Assembly: GCF_000381825.1 (NCBI RefSeq)
Contig: NZ_KB907125.1
Location: 1 to 64,000 of the forward strand
Origin: Thioalkalivibrio sp. ALJT
GTDB taxonomy: Bacteria; Pseudomonadota; Gammaproteobacteria; Ectothiorhodospirales; Ectothiorhodospiraceae
Length of the DNA: 64,000 bases
Direction of reading: 5' to 3'
The notes beneath the pieces were generated by a model. It made no database searches, had not been told where the DNA came from, and saw nothing but the letters and a program-made list of their open reading frames with translations. A program made the translations under genes and the position numbers. Below, one piece after another: positions 7,801-16,344 of the stretch; position 1 is the stretch's first letter; each line of letters begins with the position of its first letter.

Positions 7801-7851
7801 ACTAAGCACCATGGGGGTCAGAGTCCTTCGGCGCTTCCTTCGCCGGCCTGC

Positions 7852-7883
7852 GAAATCCAAAGGTAGACCCCTTCGGCGCTTCC
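7852..7883 (+). repeat. 32-base direct repeat, left copy (flanks the HsdR remnant)
   Basis: The 32 bases beginning GAAATCCAAAGGTAGACCCC are identical to 8444-8475. The two copies bracket the HsdR C-terminal fragment, so recombination between repeats may explain how the rest of the gene was lost. Confidence 0.7.
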
Positions 7884-7919
7884 CAGCGGCTGTTCGGGGA
7901 TCTACCAGTGCTCTTCTAG

Positions 7920-8345
7920 GACGAAGATGAGCTTCGCCGCCTGTGGAGCCGCCCGGATACCCGGAAGCGCCTGCTGGAGGGGCTGGAGGAGAAGGGCTAC
8001 GGCACGCAACAGCTAGCCGAAGTCGGCAAGCTGATCGAGGCCGAAAACAGCGATCTATACGATGTGCTGGCCTACATCGCCTTCAACATGGCGCCGGTCA
8101 CCCGGGCCGAACGAGTGGATGCCCACAAGGACCGCATCTTCCGGGGACACGACTACAGCCAGCAGGAGTTTCTGCGATTCGTGCTCGATCACTATGTCGC
8201 CCAGGGCGTAAGCGAACTGGACACGGCGAAGCTCCCCCAGCTAATCGAATTGAAGTACCACAGCCTCGGTGATGCGGTGCACGAGCTGGGCCCGGTGAGC
8301 AACATCCGAGATGTGTTCGTGGACTTTCAGCAGCATTTGTATTGA
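7920..8345 (+). pseudogene. hsdR: C-terminal remnant of a type I restriction enzyme R subunit
   Basis: The frame opens after a TAG at 7917 and encodes the HsdR C-terminal domain: DELRRLWSRPDTRKRLLEGL, then FNMAPVTRAERVDAHK, FLRFVLDHYVAQGVSELD, LIELKYHSLGDAVHELG and a final RDVFVDFQQHLY before the TGA. These follow the C-terminal region of HsdR proteins that assemble with HsdM/HsdS. The nuclease and helicase parts (about 650-900 residues) are absent and there is no plausible start codon at the left edge, so it is a fragment. It lies 2.5 kb from an apparently intact RM operon, pointing to repeated turnover of restriction systems at this place. Confidence 0.8.
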
Positions 8346-8373
8346 TGCAAGGCCACGAATAAAGCCGCGGAAG

Positions 8374-8475
8374 AAGTGCGCACCATGGGGTCTACCTCTG
8401 AATTTCGCCCTCCATGGCACCACAGGGGCCAAAGGCAAGGTCTGAAATCCAAAGGTAGACCCCTTCGGCGCTTCC
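8374..8475 (+). repeat. Dispersed palindromic repeat B, copy 2, with right 32-base direct repeat
   Basis: GGGGTCTACC (8388-8397) pairs with GGTAGACCCC (8454-8463), making a foldback element. Bases 8374-8397 are identical to 7454-7477 and bases 8444-8475 to 7852-7883. The copy immediately follows the HsdR remnant. Nothing else is seen between 8476 and the prenyltransferase stop at 8546. Confidence 0.65.
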
Positions 8476-8545
8476 AGCACATCGCGAACGTGGAACATGA
8501 GCGGAAGGCCCTGTCGAGCGGCCGTTCAGCGCCCCGTCCAACGCG

Positions 8546-9472
8546 TTACGGGGCCGTCGGGATCCCCATCAGGCCTGCGGCCATCAACCCGATGGTCGTC
8601 AGCACAACCGCCACATTGACGCCCAGCCAGGGCACCAACCTGGGGATGTCCCTGGCGTGCCGTCGAACCCGGATGACCAGCCAAATGGCCACAGGCAGGG
8701 GTAACAACCCCGCCAGGGCACCGGCTGGGAGGGCCCCGAACCCTACTGAAACCATCAAGGCCACGTAGGCGCCCATCACCAGCAACGCGAACACAATAGC
8801 GGCCCGCTCGCGGCCCAAGACAATGGGAAGATGCCTGCGCCGCACCCGGCGATCAGCGTCGGTGTCCGGAATCTGGTTGACCAGCAACAAGGCGCTACAG
8901 AGTAATGCCGGCACCAGTGTCGCTACGAGAGCGACGTTGTCGAAGGTCCCGGTCATCGCGTAATGGGTACCCGGCACCATCAAGCCGATACCTAGCCCCG
9001 GAGCCATCAGACACATCAGCGGCGAGCGCACAATCCAGCCCGAATATCCCGTGACCAGTATCAAGCCCATCGCCCCCAATAGCAGCAAGCCCGGGCCAGC
9101 AATGATCACCAGCCACAGGCCAATCGCCACCACCAGCCCCAGGGCCACCCACGCAGCCACTTGCACCCAACCGAGGGCGGCCGGCTGCGCTGGCAATGTG
9201 CCACTGCCTCCGCTGAATGAGGTCCGGGATGTTTGCAGGTCGAGCCCTGAGCGAAAATCCTCCGCCTCGTTCAACAGATTCACGGCCGCATGGGCCAGCA
9301 GAGCGCCCAGCGTCACCAGGACCAGCCGCCACGGATTCCAGTCGGCCTGCGCCGTCATTGCCGTGCCCAGTCCCAGCGCCACGCATAATGGGGTCAGTAG
9401 CAGAAACGAAGGCCGGGATGCCTGAATCACCTCCCGCCAGAAGGTTCCATTTCGGGCATGCGCCTCAGCCAT
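8546..9472 (-). CDS. UbiA/MenA-like membrane prenyltransferase
   Basis: This is a 308-residue integral membrane protein with about eight to nine hydrophobic helices. UbiA-family enzymes move a prenyl chain from a polyprenyl diphosphate to an aromatic acceptor in quinone or related pathways. The two Mg-diphosphate motifs are present in MenA-like form: N65LLNEAEDFRSGLD78 and NQIPDTDADRRVRRRHLPIV. This arrangement (N..N....D plus D..D.D) is closer to 1,4-dihydroxy-2-naphthoate prenyltransferases than to UbiA. No other menaquinone gene is nearby, so the substrate is unknown. It stands alone between the repeat region and a fossil-rich intergenic region. ATG at 9472. Confidence 0.8.
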   Translation of the reverse strand: MAEAHARNGTFWREVIQASRPSFLLLTPLCVALGLGTAMTAQADWNPWRLVLVTLGALLAHAAVNLLNEAEDFRSGLDLQTSRTSFSGGSGTLPAQPAALGWVQVAAWVALGLVVAIGLWLVIIAGPGLLLLGAMGLILVTGYSGWIVRSPLMCLMAPGLGIGLMVPGTHYAMTGTFDNVALVATLVPALLCSALLLVNQIPDTDADRRVRRRHLPIVLGRERAAIVFALLVMGAYVALMVSVGFGALPAGALAGLLPLPVAIWLVIRVRRHARDIPRLVPWLGVNVAVVLTTIGLMAAGLMGIPTAP

Positions 9473-10311
9473 TCCGAATCCTCGGTGGTGTCAGAAACAG
9501 GCCACGCGCCTGCCGGGTTTTGACGATGTGACAATGGACGGACAATGGGGACAGATTTATTTTCTCACGTCCGTGCCGCTACGGCGGCACACATTGCGAT
9601 GCAGGATGCCCCCATACCCCCCCAAGGCCAGCGCTTGCTACATCAGGCCGCGATGTTCGCGCCAGACGCGCAGCAGGTGCTCGCCCCCGGCCAGCAGCGC
9701 CCGCGGGCATCGGCGGGCATCAAGGTCGGACCTCAGCAAGCCACTGAACGTAATGCGCATGCCGCCCCTTGTGAGGGCCAGTAGCCGTTTGGACAACCCA
9801 TTTTGGCCGCAAATACGGCACCAAAGGCGTCCCCTACGTAAACGGGTTTCCCCTTCTGCCCGTGCCGGCCCTTCAAGGCAGCAAGTGCCTCGACGCGGGC
9901 CGCAGGAAACAGCCACGCCGGGCTGTGGGCCCTCCCTCGAGACCACGTTTGATGGCCGAAATAGCCGATGTAAGGCGGGTTTTCGCACCTGCCGCACCCA
10001 TTTTTTCCGCTCTTTCAAATGGTTAGCGTGGTCCGCCCCCGTGGCTCCCGCGCGTGACTCCGCCGTGACCTCGGGTGGTCTCGACCCCGTGATCTCGGGG
10101 TCGGACCATCAAGCATCTGCTCGGACATGCGGGTAAGCTCGAGCGCGCACGTACCGGATTGCTTCGTGCTCTGGCACAGTGGGGCACCACAGAGGCTATG
10201 CGACCCGCCGCGCCGGTCGGTGCGGGAGCATTCCCTGTGCGCGTGGGTCGATGGGATGGAACAACTCGAAGCGCTGACGATGCGCGAGCTCTCAGGGTGG
10301 AGAGGGATGAA
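9473..10311. other. Long intergenic stretch with repeat fragments and no convincing gene
   Basis: The region contains GGACAATGGGGACAGATTTA (9537-9556), a phrase that I associate with repeats around REP-type transposase genes. It also has a partial repeat A copy (GGTCGGACCTCAGC from 9724) and a diverged foldback ending CTCGGGGTCGGACC (about 10093-10106). ORFs here have no recognisable protein similarity. The promoter of the sugar operon probably lies in the last 200 bases, but I see no clear -35/-10 pair. Confidence 0.5.
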
Positions 10312-11091
10312 ATGAAGACGGTGATTCTGGCGGGCGGCTTCGGCACACGTCTGGCCGAGGAAACACAATTGAAGCCCAAGCCGATGGTGGAGATCGGCGG
10401 CAAGCCATTGCTGTGGCACATCATGAAGCTGTACTCCGCCCATGGCGTCAACGAGTTCGTGATCTGCTGCGGCTACAAGGGCTACCTGATCAAGGAGTAC
10501 TTCGCCAACTATTTCCTGCACATGTCGGACGTCACCTTCGACATGGCCACCAATCGCATGGAAGTCCACCAGCGCTACGCCGAACCCTGGCGCGTCTCGC
10601 TGATCGATACCGGCGAGACGACCGGGACGGGCGGTCGGCTGCGCCAGGTACGCGACTATGTGAAAGATGACGACTTCTGCTTCACCTATGGCGATGTGAT
10701 ATCCGATGTGGATATCACCCGGCTGATTGCCTTCCACCGGCGCGAGGGCCGCCTGGCGACACTGACGACCACCCGCATGCCCGGGCGCTTTGGTGTCCTG
10801 AGCCTGGACGGCGGCCGGGTCAGCAGTTTCGAGGAAAAACCGCACAACGGTGGCGGCTGGATTAACGGCGGCTTCTTCGTCCTCTCTCCGCAGGTGCTGG
10901 ACTACATCACCGACGACACGACCATGTGGGAACAGGAACCCGCCGAGGCCCTCGCCCGCGAAGGCCAGTTCGCGGCCTACACCCACGATGGCTTCTGGCA
11001 CCCCATGGATACCCTGCGGGACAAGAGCCACCTGGAAGAACTCTGGGCCGCGGGCTCCGCCCCGTGGAAGGTCTGGGACACCAGGTGCTGA
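10312..11091 (+). CDS. rfbF: Glucose-1-phosphate cytidylyltransferase
   Basis: It makes CDP-glucose from CTP and glucose-1-phosphate, the first committed step of CDP-deoxysugar synthesis. The protein has 259 residues, close to the family length of about 257. The nucleotide-binding start is VILAGGFGTRLAEET, followed by the conserved KPMVEIGGKPLLWHIMK and later GRFGVL and GGWINGGFFV segments. The ATG at 10312 is preceded by GAGAGGGATG and fits RfbF N-termini exactly, so longer versions of the ORF were discarded. The next gene begins two bases after its stop, so it is the first gene of a sugar operon. Confidence 0.95.
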   Translation: MKTVILAGGFGTRLAEETQLKPKPMVEIGGKPLLWHIMKLYSAHGVNEFVICCGYKGYLIKEYFANYFLHMSDVTFDMATNRMEVHQRYAEPWRVSLIDTGETTGTGGRLRQVRDYVKDDDFCFTYGDVISDVDITRLIAFHRREGRLATLTTTRMPGRFGVLSLDGGRVSSFEEKPHNGGGWINGGFFVLSPQVLDYITDDTTMWEQEPAEALAREGQFAAYTHDGFWHPMDTLRDKSHLEELWAAGSAPWKVWDTRC

Positions 11092-11093
11092 CC

Positions 11094-12206
11094 ATGGCGG
11101 GAAACCCGCTCCTGCGCCGTGCCTATGCAGGCCACACCGTGGTGGTCACCGGACACACGGGGTTCAAGGGCGCGTGGCTCAGCGAATGGCTGCTCATGCT
11201 GGGGGCCCGGGTAGTCGGCATCGCCCAGCCCCCGCGTGAGCGCGCGCTTTTCACCGCGCTCGGCCTGGAACCGCGCCTGCAGCACCACATGATCGACATC
11301 CGCGATGCCGACGCGCTCAAGAGGTGCATCCTCGATGCCGCTCCGGATTACGTATTCCACCTGGCGGCTCAGTCCCTGGTGCGCCCCGCTTTCGGGGACC
11401 CCGTCGCGACACTGTCCACGAACATCATGGGCACGGCGCACGTCCTGGACGCCCTCCGGGCGCTGGACCAGCGTTATGCAGGCACGCATCGCACGTGCGC
11501 GGCCGTTCTTGCCACCAGCGACAAGTGCTATGCGTCGCTCGGCGCCGATCAGCCTTTCCATGAGGACCACCCCCTGGGCGGGCATGACCCCTACAGCGCC
11601 AGCAAGGCCGCGGCGGAGATCGTTATTGATGCTTACCGGGCCTCGTTCCTCCGCCCGGACGGCGGCAAGGTCAGCGTGGCCTCGGTACGCGCAGGCAATG
11701 TCATCGGCGGGGGCGACTGGGCTCCCGAGCGCATCCTGCCGGACTGCATACGCAACCTTGAGCGCGGCGCCACCATCCCGGTGCGCAACCCGGAAGCTAC
11801 CCGCCCCTGGCAGCATGTCCTTGAGCCGCTCGGTGGCTATCTCACGCTGGCTGCGCGACAACACCAGGCGCTGCAGGATGGGGATGCGGACGCGAGTCGC
11901 GCCCTGGCGTCGGCATTCAATTTCGGCCCCGAGGCAGGGGCCAGTCAGCGGGTGCGTGAACTCGTCACGGAGCTGCTGCGCCACTGGCCGGGCGAGTGGG
12001 CACATCAAGCCGAGACGAGTGCCCCGCAAGAGGCCGAAAACCTCGCCATTGACTGGAGCAAGGCGGAGCAGGTCCTGGGGTGGTCGCCTCGCTGGGGGTT
12101 CAGCGAGGCGGTTGCGCGGACGGCGCTGTGGTATCGCAGGCATGTAGTCGAGGGAGCAGACGCGCTGGAACTGACCAGGGGGGATATCAACGCATATGGA
12201 TCTTGA
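11094..12206 (+). CDS. rfbG: CDP-glucose 4,6-dehydratase
   Basis: This SDR-family enzyme converts CDP-glucose to CDP-4-keto-6-deoxyglucose using bound NAD. The protein has 370 residues. It shows the nucleotide-binding glycine motif TGHTGFKGAWL near residue 19, the catalytic YSASKAAAEI (Tyr-x3-Lys) and the family-typical RAGNVIGGGDWA. The ATG at 11094 lies two bases after the rfbF stop. Its 3' end overlaps the epimerase gene by 11 bases, consistent with translational coupling in one operon. Confidence 0.95.
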   Translation: MAGNPLLRRAYAGHTVVVTGHTGFKGAWLSEWLLMLGARVVGIAQPPRERALFTALGLEPRLQHHMIDIRDADALKRCILDAAPDYVFHLAAQSLVRPAFGDPVATLSTNIMGTAHVLDALRALDQRYAGTHRTCAAVLATSDKCYASLGADQPFHEDHPLGGHDPYSASKAAAEIVIDAYRASFLRPDGGKVSVASVRAGNVIGGGDWAPERILPDCIRNLERGATIPVRNPEATRPWQHVLEPLGGYLTLAARQHQALQDGDADASRALASAFNFGPEAGASQRVRELVTELLRHWPGEWAHQAETSAPQEAENLAIDWSKAEQVLGWSPRWGFSEAVARTALWYRRHVVEGADALELTRGDINAYGS

Positions 12207-12774
12207 CGCCCGACCGACAGGCATTCCCGGCTGTCTGGAACTCCGGCCGCGGGAAATCAGCGACCATCGCGGCGCCTTCATCAAGACGTTCCGGGAGGAC
12301 CGGTTCCGGGCGCTGGGGCTGCCGACGGACTGGGCGGAGCAGTACTACTCGGAGTCCAGGCCCGGCGTGCTGCGCGGGCTCCACCTGCAGCTCCCGCCGT
12401 TCGATCACGGCAAGCTCGTCCACTGCATGCGCGGCCATGTGGTGGACGTGGTCGTGGACCTGCGCAAGGGCTCCCCTGCCGAGGGGCAGGCGGCGCGGGT
12501 GGAATTGAGCGCCGAAACGCGCAACATGCTCTACGTGCCGAACGGCCTGGCACATGGGTTCTGCACGACGGATGTGCCGGCCACCGTCCTCTACTGCGCC
12601 ACGACGGTCCATGCACCGGACTTCGAGGCAGGCATTCGCTGGGACTCGCTTGCAGTCGCATGGCCACTCAGTGCGCCCACGCTCTCCGCGCGCGACGCGC
12701 GCCTGCCGCCGCTCTCCGCATTCGAGAGTCCCTTTGTCTTCGATCCCGACGCACAGGCCATTGCAACACCATGA
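12196..12774 (+). CDS. dTDP-4-dehydrorhamnose 3,5-epimerase-like enzyme (RfbC family)
   Basis: This 192-residue cupin enzyme should epimerise a nucleotide-bound 4-keto-6-deoxyhexose at C3 and/or C5. Family features are DHRGAFIKTF near the N-terminus, the SRPGVLRGLHLQ strand, the GKLVHCMRGHVVDVVVDLR core with the active-site His region, and PNGLAHGF. In this operon the substrate is probably the CDP-4-keto-6-deoxyglucose made by the preceding enzyme rather than the dTDP sugar. It overlaps rfbG by 11 bases and ends in an ATGA overlap with the next gene. Confidence 0.85.
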   Translation: MDLDARPTGIPGCLELRPREISDHRGAFIKTFREDRFRALGLPTDWAEQYYSESRPGVLRGLHLQLPPFDHGKLVHCMRGHVVDVVVDLRKGSPAEGQAARVELSAETRNMLYVPNGLAHGFCTTDVPATVLYCATTVHAPDFEAGIRWDSLAVAWPLSAPTLSARDARLPPLSAFESPFVFDPDAQAIATP

Positions 12775-13661
12775 GTCTGCGACACGCCCTGGTCACCGGC
12801 GCCACCGGATTCGTCGGCCGGCACCTTGTCCGCCATCTCCTGGATACCGGCTGGCGGGTCCATGCACTCGTGCGTCCGGGCTCCGAAACCGACGTGCTCC
12901 CGGTGGAGACCGCAGCCATCACGGTGCACACCACCGACGGCTCCTCCGACTCCGTGGAGCAGGCCGTCGCAACCGCCCGCCCGGATGTCGTATTCCACCT
13001 CGCCTCCCGGTTCGTCGCGCAACACGGGCGGGCGGACATCACACCCATGATCGAGTCCAACCTGCGCTTCGGCACCCAGCTCGCCGAGGCGATGGTGCAC
13101 GCCGGCAGCAGCGCCCTGGTCAACACCGGCACCCCCTGGCAGTACCGTGAGGGCAGCGACTACAGCCCGGTCAACCTCTACGCCGCGACCAAGCAGGCCT
13201 TCGAGGATCTACTGCAGTACTACGCGGACGCCGACGGCCTGCGCGTCATCACCCTGGCGCTCGCCGACACCTACGGCCCCGGCGATCCGCGCCCGAAGCT
13301 GCTGCCGAAACTGGCCGCCCACGCGACGGGTCACGCGCCACTCCCGCTCAGCCCCGGAGAACAGCACCTGGACCTGGTACACGTGCGTGACGCCGCCAGG
13401 GCATTCCGCATGGCGGGAGAACACGTCCTCGAGTGCGCACCGGGCCACCGCGCCCGCTACGCAGTCACCTCGGGTAGCACCCTGTCCCTGCGGGAGCTGG
13501 TCGCCACCATCGAATCCGTCGTCGGGCAGCGCCTGCCTGTGGCCTGGGGTGCACGCCCCTATCGGCCGCGCGAGGTCATGCGGCCCACGATCGGCACCCC
13601 ACTGCCCGATTGGGCCCCGGAGATCGCGCTTCGCACGGGACTCAAGGAGCTGTTTCCATGA
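12771..13661 (+). CDS. NAD-dependent epimerase/reductase of the SDR family (sugar nucleotide)
   Basis: This 296-residue extended SDR is likely to be the C4 reductase or a further epimerase that finishes the CDP-6-deoxyhexose. It has the glycine motif TGATGFVGRHL at residues 9-19, a Thr-rich catalytic segment TGTPWQY, and YAATKQAFEDLL with the Tyr-x3-Lys pair. The protein begins MSLRHALVTGATGF at the ATG at 12771, which overlaps the upstream stop as ATGA, and its own stop overlaps the next start in the same way. Exact substrate and product stereochemistry cannot be read from sequence. Confidence 0.85.
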   Translation: MSLRHALVTGATGFVGRHLVRHLLDTGWRVHALVRPGSETDVLPVETAAITVHTTDGSSDSVEQAVATARPDVVFHLASRFVAQHGRADITPMIESNLRFGTQLAEAMVHAGSSALVNTGTPWQYREGSDYSPVNLYAATKQAFEDLLQYYADADGLRVITLALADTYGPGDPRPKLLPKLAAHATGHAPLPLSPGEQHLDLVHVRDAARAFRMAGEHVLECAPGHRARYAVTSGSTLSLRELVATIESVVGQRLPVAWGARPYRPREVMRPTIGTPLPDWAPEIALRTGLKELFP

Positions 13662-15019
13662 TCACCATCCTCGGCGCAGGCCTGGCAGGGCTGAGCTGCT
13701 CGTACTATCTCGGTCACGACAACTGCATCGTGTTCGAGCGCAACGCCCACGCCGGTGGCCACATTCACAGCCAACAGCGCAACGGCGTCGTCTGGGACGA
13801 GGGGCCGCACATCTCGTTCACCCGGAACCCGTACGTCCGCGAGCTGTTCGAGCAAAGCGTCCAGGGCGATGTCCGCGAGATCCCGGTCCGGGTGGGCAAC
13901 TACTACCATGGCCACTGGATACCCCATCCCGCGCAGTCCAACCTCTGCGCCGTCCCCGAGCCCCTGCGCACCGAGTGCCTTGACGCGTTTCTCGCCACTC
14001 GGCGCAGCGCCGAGGAGCCGCACGCGCCCGCGAACTACCAGCAGTGGCTGGATCAGGCATTCGGCCCCACCTTTGCCGCGCGCTTCCCCCGCGCGTACAC
14101 CGAGAAATACTGGACCGTCCCGCCCGAGGCACTGGCCACCGACTGGGTCGGCCAACGCGTCTATTACCCGGACGAGGACACCGTAATCCAGGGCTATCAC
14201 GGCCCCCAGGATCGCTCCACGCACTACATCCGTACCGCGCGCTACCCCAGCCGCGGCGGCTATCGGGCGTTCGCGAGCGCACTGCTCGAGGGCGCACCCG
14301 TCCGCTTGCAGACCGCCGTCATCGGGATCGATCTGCGCCGGCGCGAGATCCAGCTCGCGGATGGCACCGTTCACCCGTATCAGCAGCTCATCAACACCCT
14401 GCCGCTGCCGGAATTCGTCCGCATGATCCCCACGGCCCCGCCCAGGGTGCAGGAAGCCGCCGACGCACTGCAGTGCTCCTCGCTGCTGCTGGTAAACATC
14501 ACCGCCAGGAACGTCGCCACACATCCGTTCCACTGGTTTTACGTCTACGACCGCGACAAGTTCGCCACCCGGGTGCACCATGTGGACCGCCTGTCACCGC
14601 ACAATGCACCGGCCGGGACAACGGGCGTCCAGGTGGAAGTCTACGCCTCCCGCGCCCGGCCCTTCACGCGCAGCCATGAGGCGATCGCCGCAACGGTCGT
14701 CCGGGAGCTGATCGAAATGGGCGTGATCGAGCACTGCGATAGCGTCCACACCCAGTTCATCCCCTGGGCCAACGTCATCTTCGACCACGCCCGGCGCGAG
14801 GCCCAGGATACGATCCTGTCCTGGCTCGCCGACCAGGGCCTGGCTCGCGAACCCGACGACCTGGAACCGATGACGGACTGGGATCAGGCCCTGCCCTCGC
14901 CCCGGGGGTCCATCGCGCTGGCCGGGCGCTTCGCGCAATGGAAATACTTCTGGACGGACGACTGTGTGCTGCGCGGGCGGCAGCTCGCCGGTCTGCCCAC
15001 CCGCACAGCCGGGGGCTGA
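13658..15019 (+). CDS. FAD-dependent amine oxidase/UDP-galactopyranose-mutase-like protein
   Basis: This 453-residue flavoprotein starts MITILGAGLAGLSCSYYLG, the dinucleotide-binding GxGxxG motif, followed by the Glu that binds the FAD ribose in VFERNAHAGGH. Other family features are DEGPHISF and the C-terminal SIALAGRFAQWKYFW segment, where the FAD pyrophosphate usually binds. Proteins of this type occur in polysaccharide clusters, either as UDP-galactopyranose mutase relatives or as protoporphyrinogen-oxidase-like enzymes whose exact reaction is unknown. The operon position suggests action on a sugar or lipid-linked sugar. The start overlaps the previous stop (ATGA). Confidence 0.8.
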   Translation: MITILGAGLAGLSCSYYLGHDNCIVFERNAHAGGHIHSQQRNGVVWDEGPHISFTRNPYVRELFEQSVQGDVREIPVRVGNYYHGHWIPHPAQSNLCAVPEPLRTECLDAFLATRRSAEEPHAPANYQQWLDQAFGPTFAARFPRAYTEKYWTVPPEALATDWVGQRVYYPDEDTVIQGYHGPQDRSTHYIRTARYPSRGGYRAFASALLEGAPVRLQTAVIGIDLRRREIQLADGTVHPYQQLINTLPLPEFVRMIPTAPPRVQEAADALQCSSLLLVNITARNVATHPFHWFYVYDRDKFATRVHHVDRLSPHNAPAGTTGVQVEVYASRARPFTRSHEAIAATVVRELIEMGVIEHCDSVHTQFIPWANVIFDHARREAQDTILSWLADQGLAREPDDLEPMTDWDQALPSPRGSIALAGRFAQWKYFWTDDCVLRGRQLAGLPTRTAGG

Positions 15020-15023
15020 CAAC

Positions 15024-15992
15024 ATGGCCACCCGAAACCCCGCGCCCGCCCATCCGGACGCGACGCCCGCGCTGCCCGATAAGCGCCCTCTGCTCACGAT
15101 CGCCATCCCGTCCTATAACAACGCCGAGACCGTCGGGACGGCGGTCACAAGCGCCCTGGAGCAATCCGATCTGGAGTCCTGCGAGATCCTGGTGGTAAAC
15201 AACGCCTCCACGGACGGAACGGCGGACGTGCTCCGCCGCCATGTGCACAACCCGGTTCTGCGCGTCGCCAACAACCCCGAGACCGTCGGCCTCTGGGAGA
15301 ACCACAACGTCTGCCTGCGGAAGGCGCGAGGCGACTACGTGCTCTTCTGCCATGCCGATGACCACCTCGACCGGCACGCCGTGCACGCAATCAAGCGCAA
15401 GCTGGAGCAGCGCGACTACCCCGAGCGCTACATCCTCTGGGGCCACAGCCTGTTCCGCGACTATTACGCCCCGCTTGCCAACGCAGGGCTGACCACGGGC
15501 AAGCTGTTCGCCGGCCTGGCCGCAGTGCGGCCGTTCATCAATGTCGGCCTGACACCCTCGGGCACTTGCTACGCCCGCGAACTCATCGACCACGGCGGCT
15601 TCTTCCCCGTGGACAATCTGGCCCCTTCCGACTCCTCGTCGATGGTCTGGGCTGCCCTGCAGGGCTTTCGCTTCGAGATGATGGAAGACATCCTGTTCCA
15701 CCGCCGGGACGCCTCGACGGCCCTGAGCACTTGCAAACGCAGCGAATACATCCCGCGCTTCAAGGCTGCCTGGACGCCCCTGCTTGAGCGCATCGACGAC
15801 AACACGGCGGTCGATCTCGTCCGTGCCAGCCAGGCTGTACGCTGGGTCAATCCGGGCTTCTACGCCTGCCTGGCCGACCGCATCCCGCGGGAAGTCCGCG
15901 AACGCATGCTCATCAAACTCCTGGAAAGCCCCCTCCACGCGATACGGCCACCGTTCTGGACAACACTGATGCGCTGCGCCTTCAAAAACTAG
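15024..15992 (+). CDS. Family 2 glycosyltransferase
   Basis: This is a 322-residue GT-A enzyme that should transfer a sugar, perhaps the CDP-sugar-derived residue of this operon, to a lipid or glycan acceptor on the inner face of the membrane. The N-terminal nucleotide-binding fold is clear: LLTIAIPSYNNAETVGTAV, then ILVVNNASTDGTADVL, and the metal-binding region VLFCHADDHLDRHAV replaces the usual DxD. A short Pro/Ala-rich head precedes the domain. No membrane helix is obvious. It starts four bases after the FAD gene and is the last gene of the operon on this strand. Confidence 0.9.
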   Translation: MATRNPAPAHPDATPALPDKRPLLTIAIPSYNNAETVGTAVTSALEQSDLESCEILVVNNASTDGTADVLRRHVHNPVLRVANNPETVGLWENHNVCLRKARGDYVLFCHADDHLDRHAVHAIKRKLEQRDYPERYILWGHSLFRDYYAPLANAGLTTGKLFAGLAAVRPFINVGLTPSGTCYARELIDHGGFFPVDNLAPSDSSSMVWAALQGFRFEMMEDILFHRRDASTALSTCKRSEYIPRFKAAWTPLLERIDDNTAVDLVRASQAVRWVNPGFYACLADRIPREVRERMLIKLLESPLHAIRPPFWTTLMRCAFKN

Positions 15993-16344
15993 CTCCGGTC
16001 GCCGGGAGAATACGCGCACACTCCATCCTCCTGGTGAGCCGTGCAGGCGCCTGGTAATGACGGATCACCGCCAGAAGAATCGCAGATGCGAACGCTCTTG
16101 CGGCGGACCGCAGCGATGATCAGCCCGGCCAGCGGCATGCGTCCTTCAATGACTCGCGCTACGAAGAGACCGTCGATAACCGGAAGTCCGCGCACTCGTC
16201 GGAACACCATTTCCGCCCGCCCGGGCGGCCATCGTGGCATGGAAGCGCCGGGGCTTTGACAATCCCACTGGCGGCAGGGATATTGCCTCGAAGGCCGCTC
16301 GATTTCACAGGCCTGAGCTTTGCCCTTGAACACGGAGGTGAGAA
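15993..16344. other. Intergenic stretch without recognised features
   Basis: About 350 bases between the glycosyltransferase and the lipase-like gene. I see no gene with a credible product, no RNA gene and no strong terminator. The end of the stretch carries CGGAGGTGAGAA, the ribosome binding site of the next gene. Confidence 0.5.

Noticed and set aside
6835-8500. Possible CRISPR array in the repeat-rich stretch
   Set aside because: Repeats are few, unequally spaced and palindromic at larger scale; no regular spacers and no cas genes.
1-8500. Complete mobile integron or prophage
   Set aside because: No integron integrase, phage integrase or structural phage genes are visible; only one good attC and an IS fragment.
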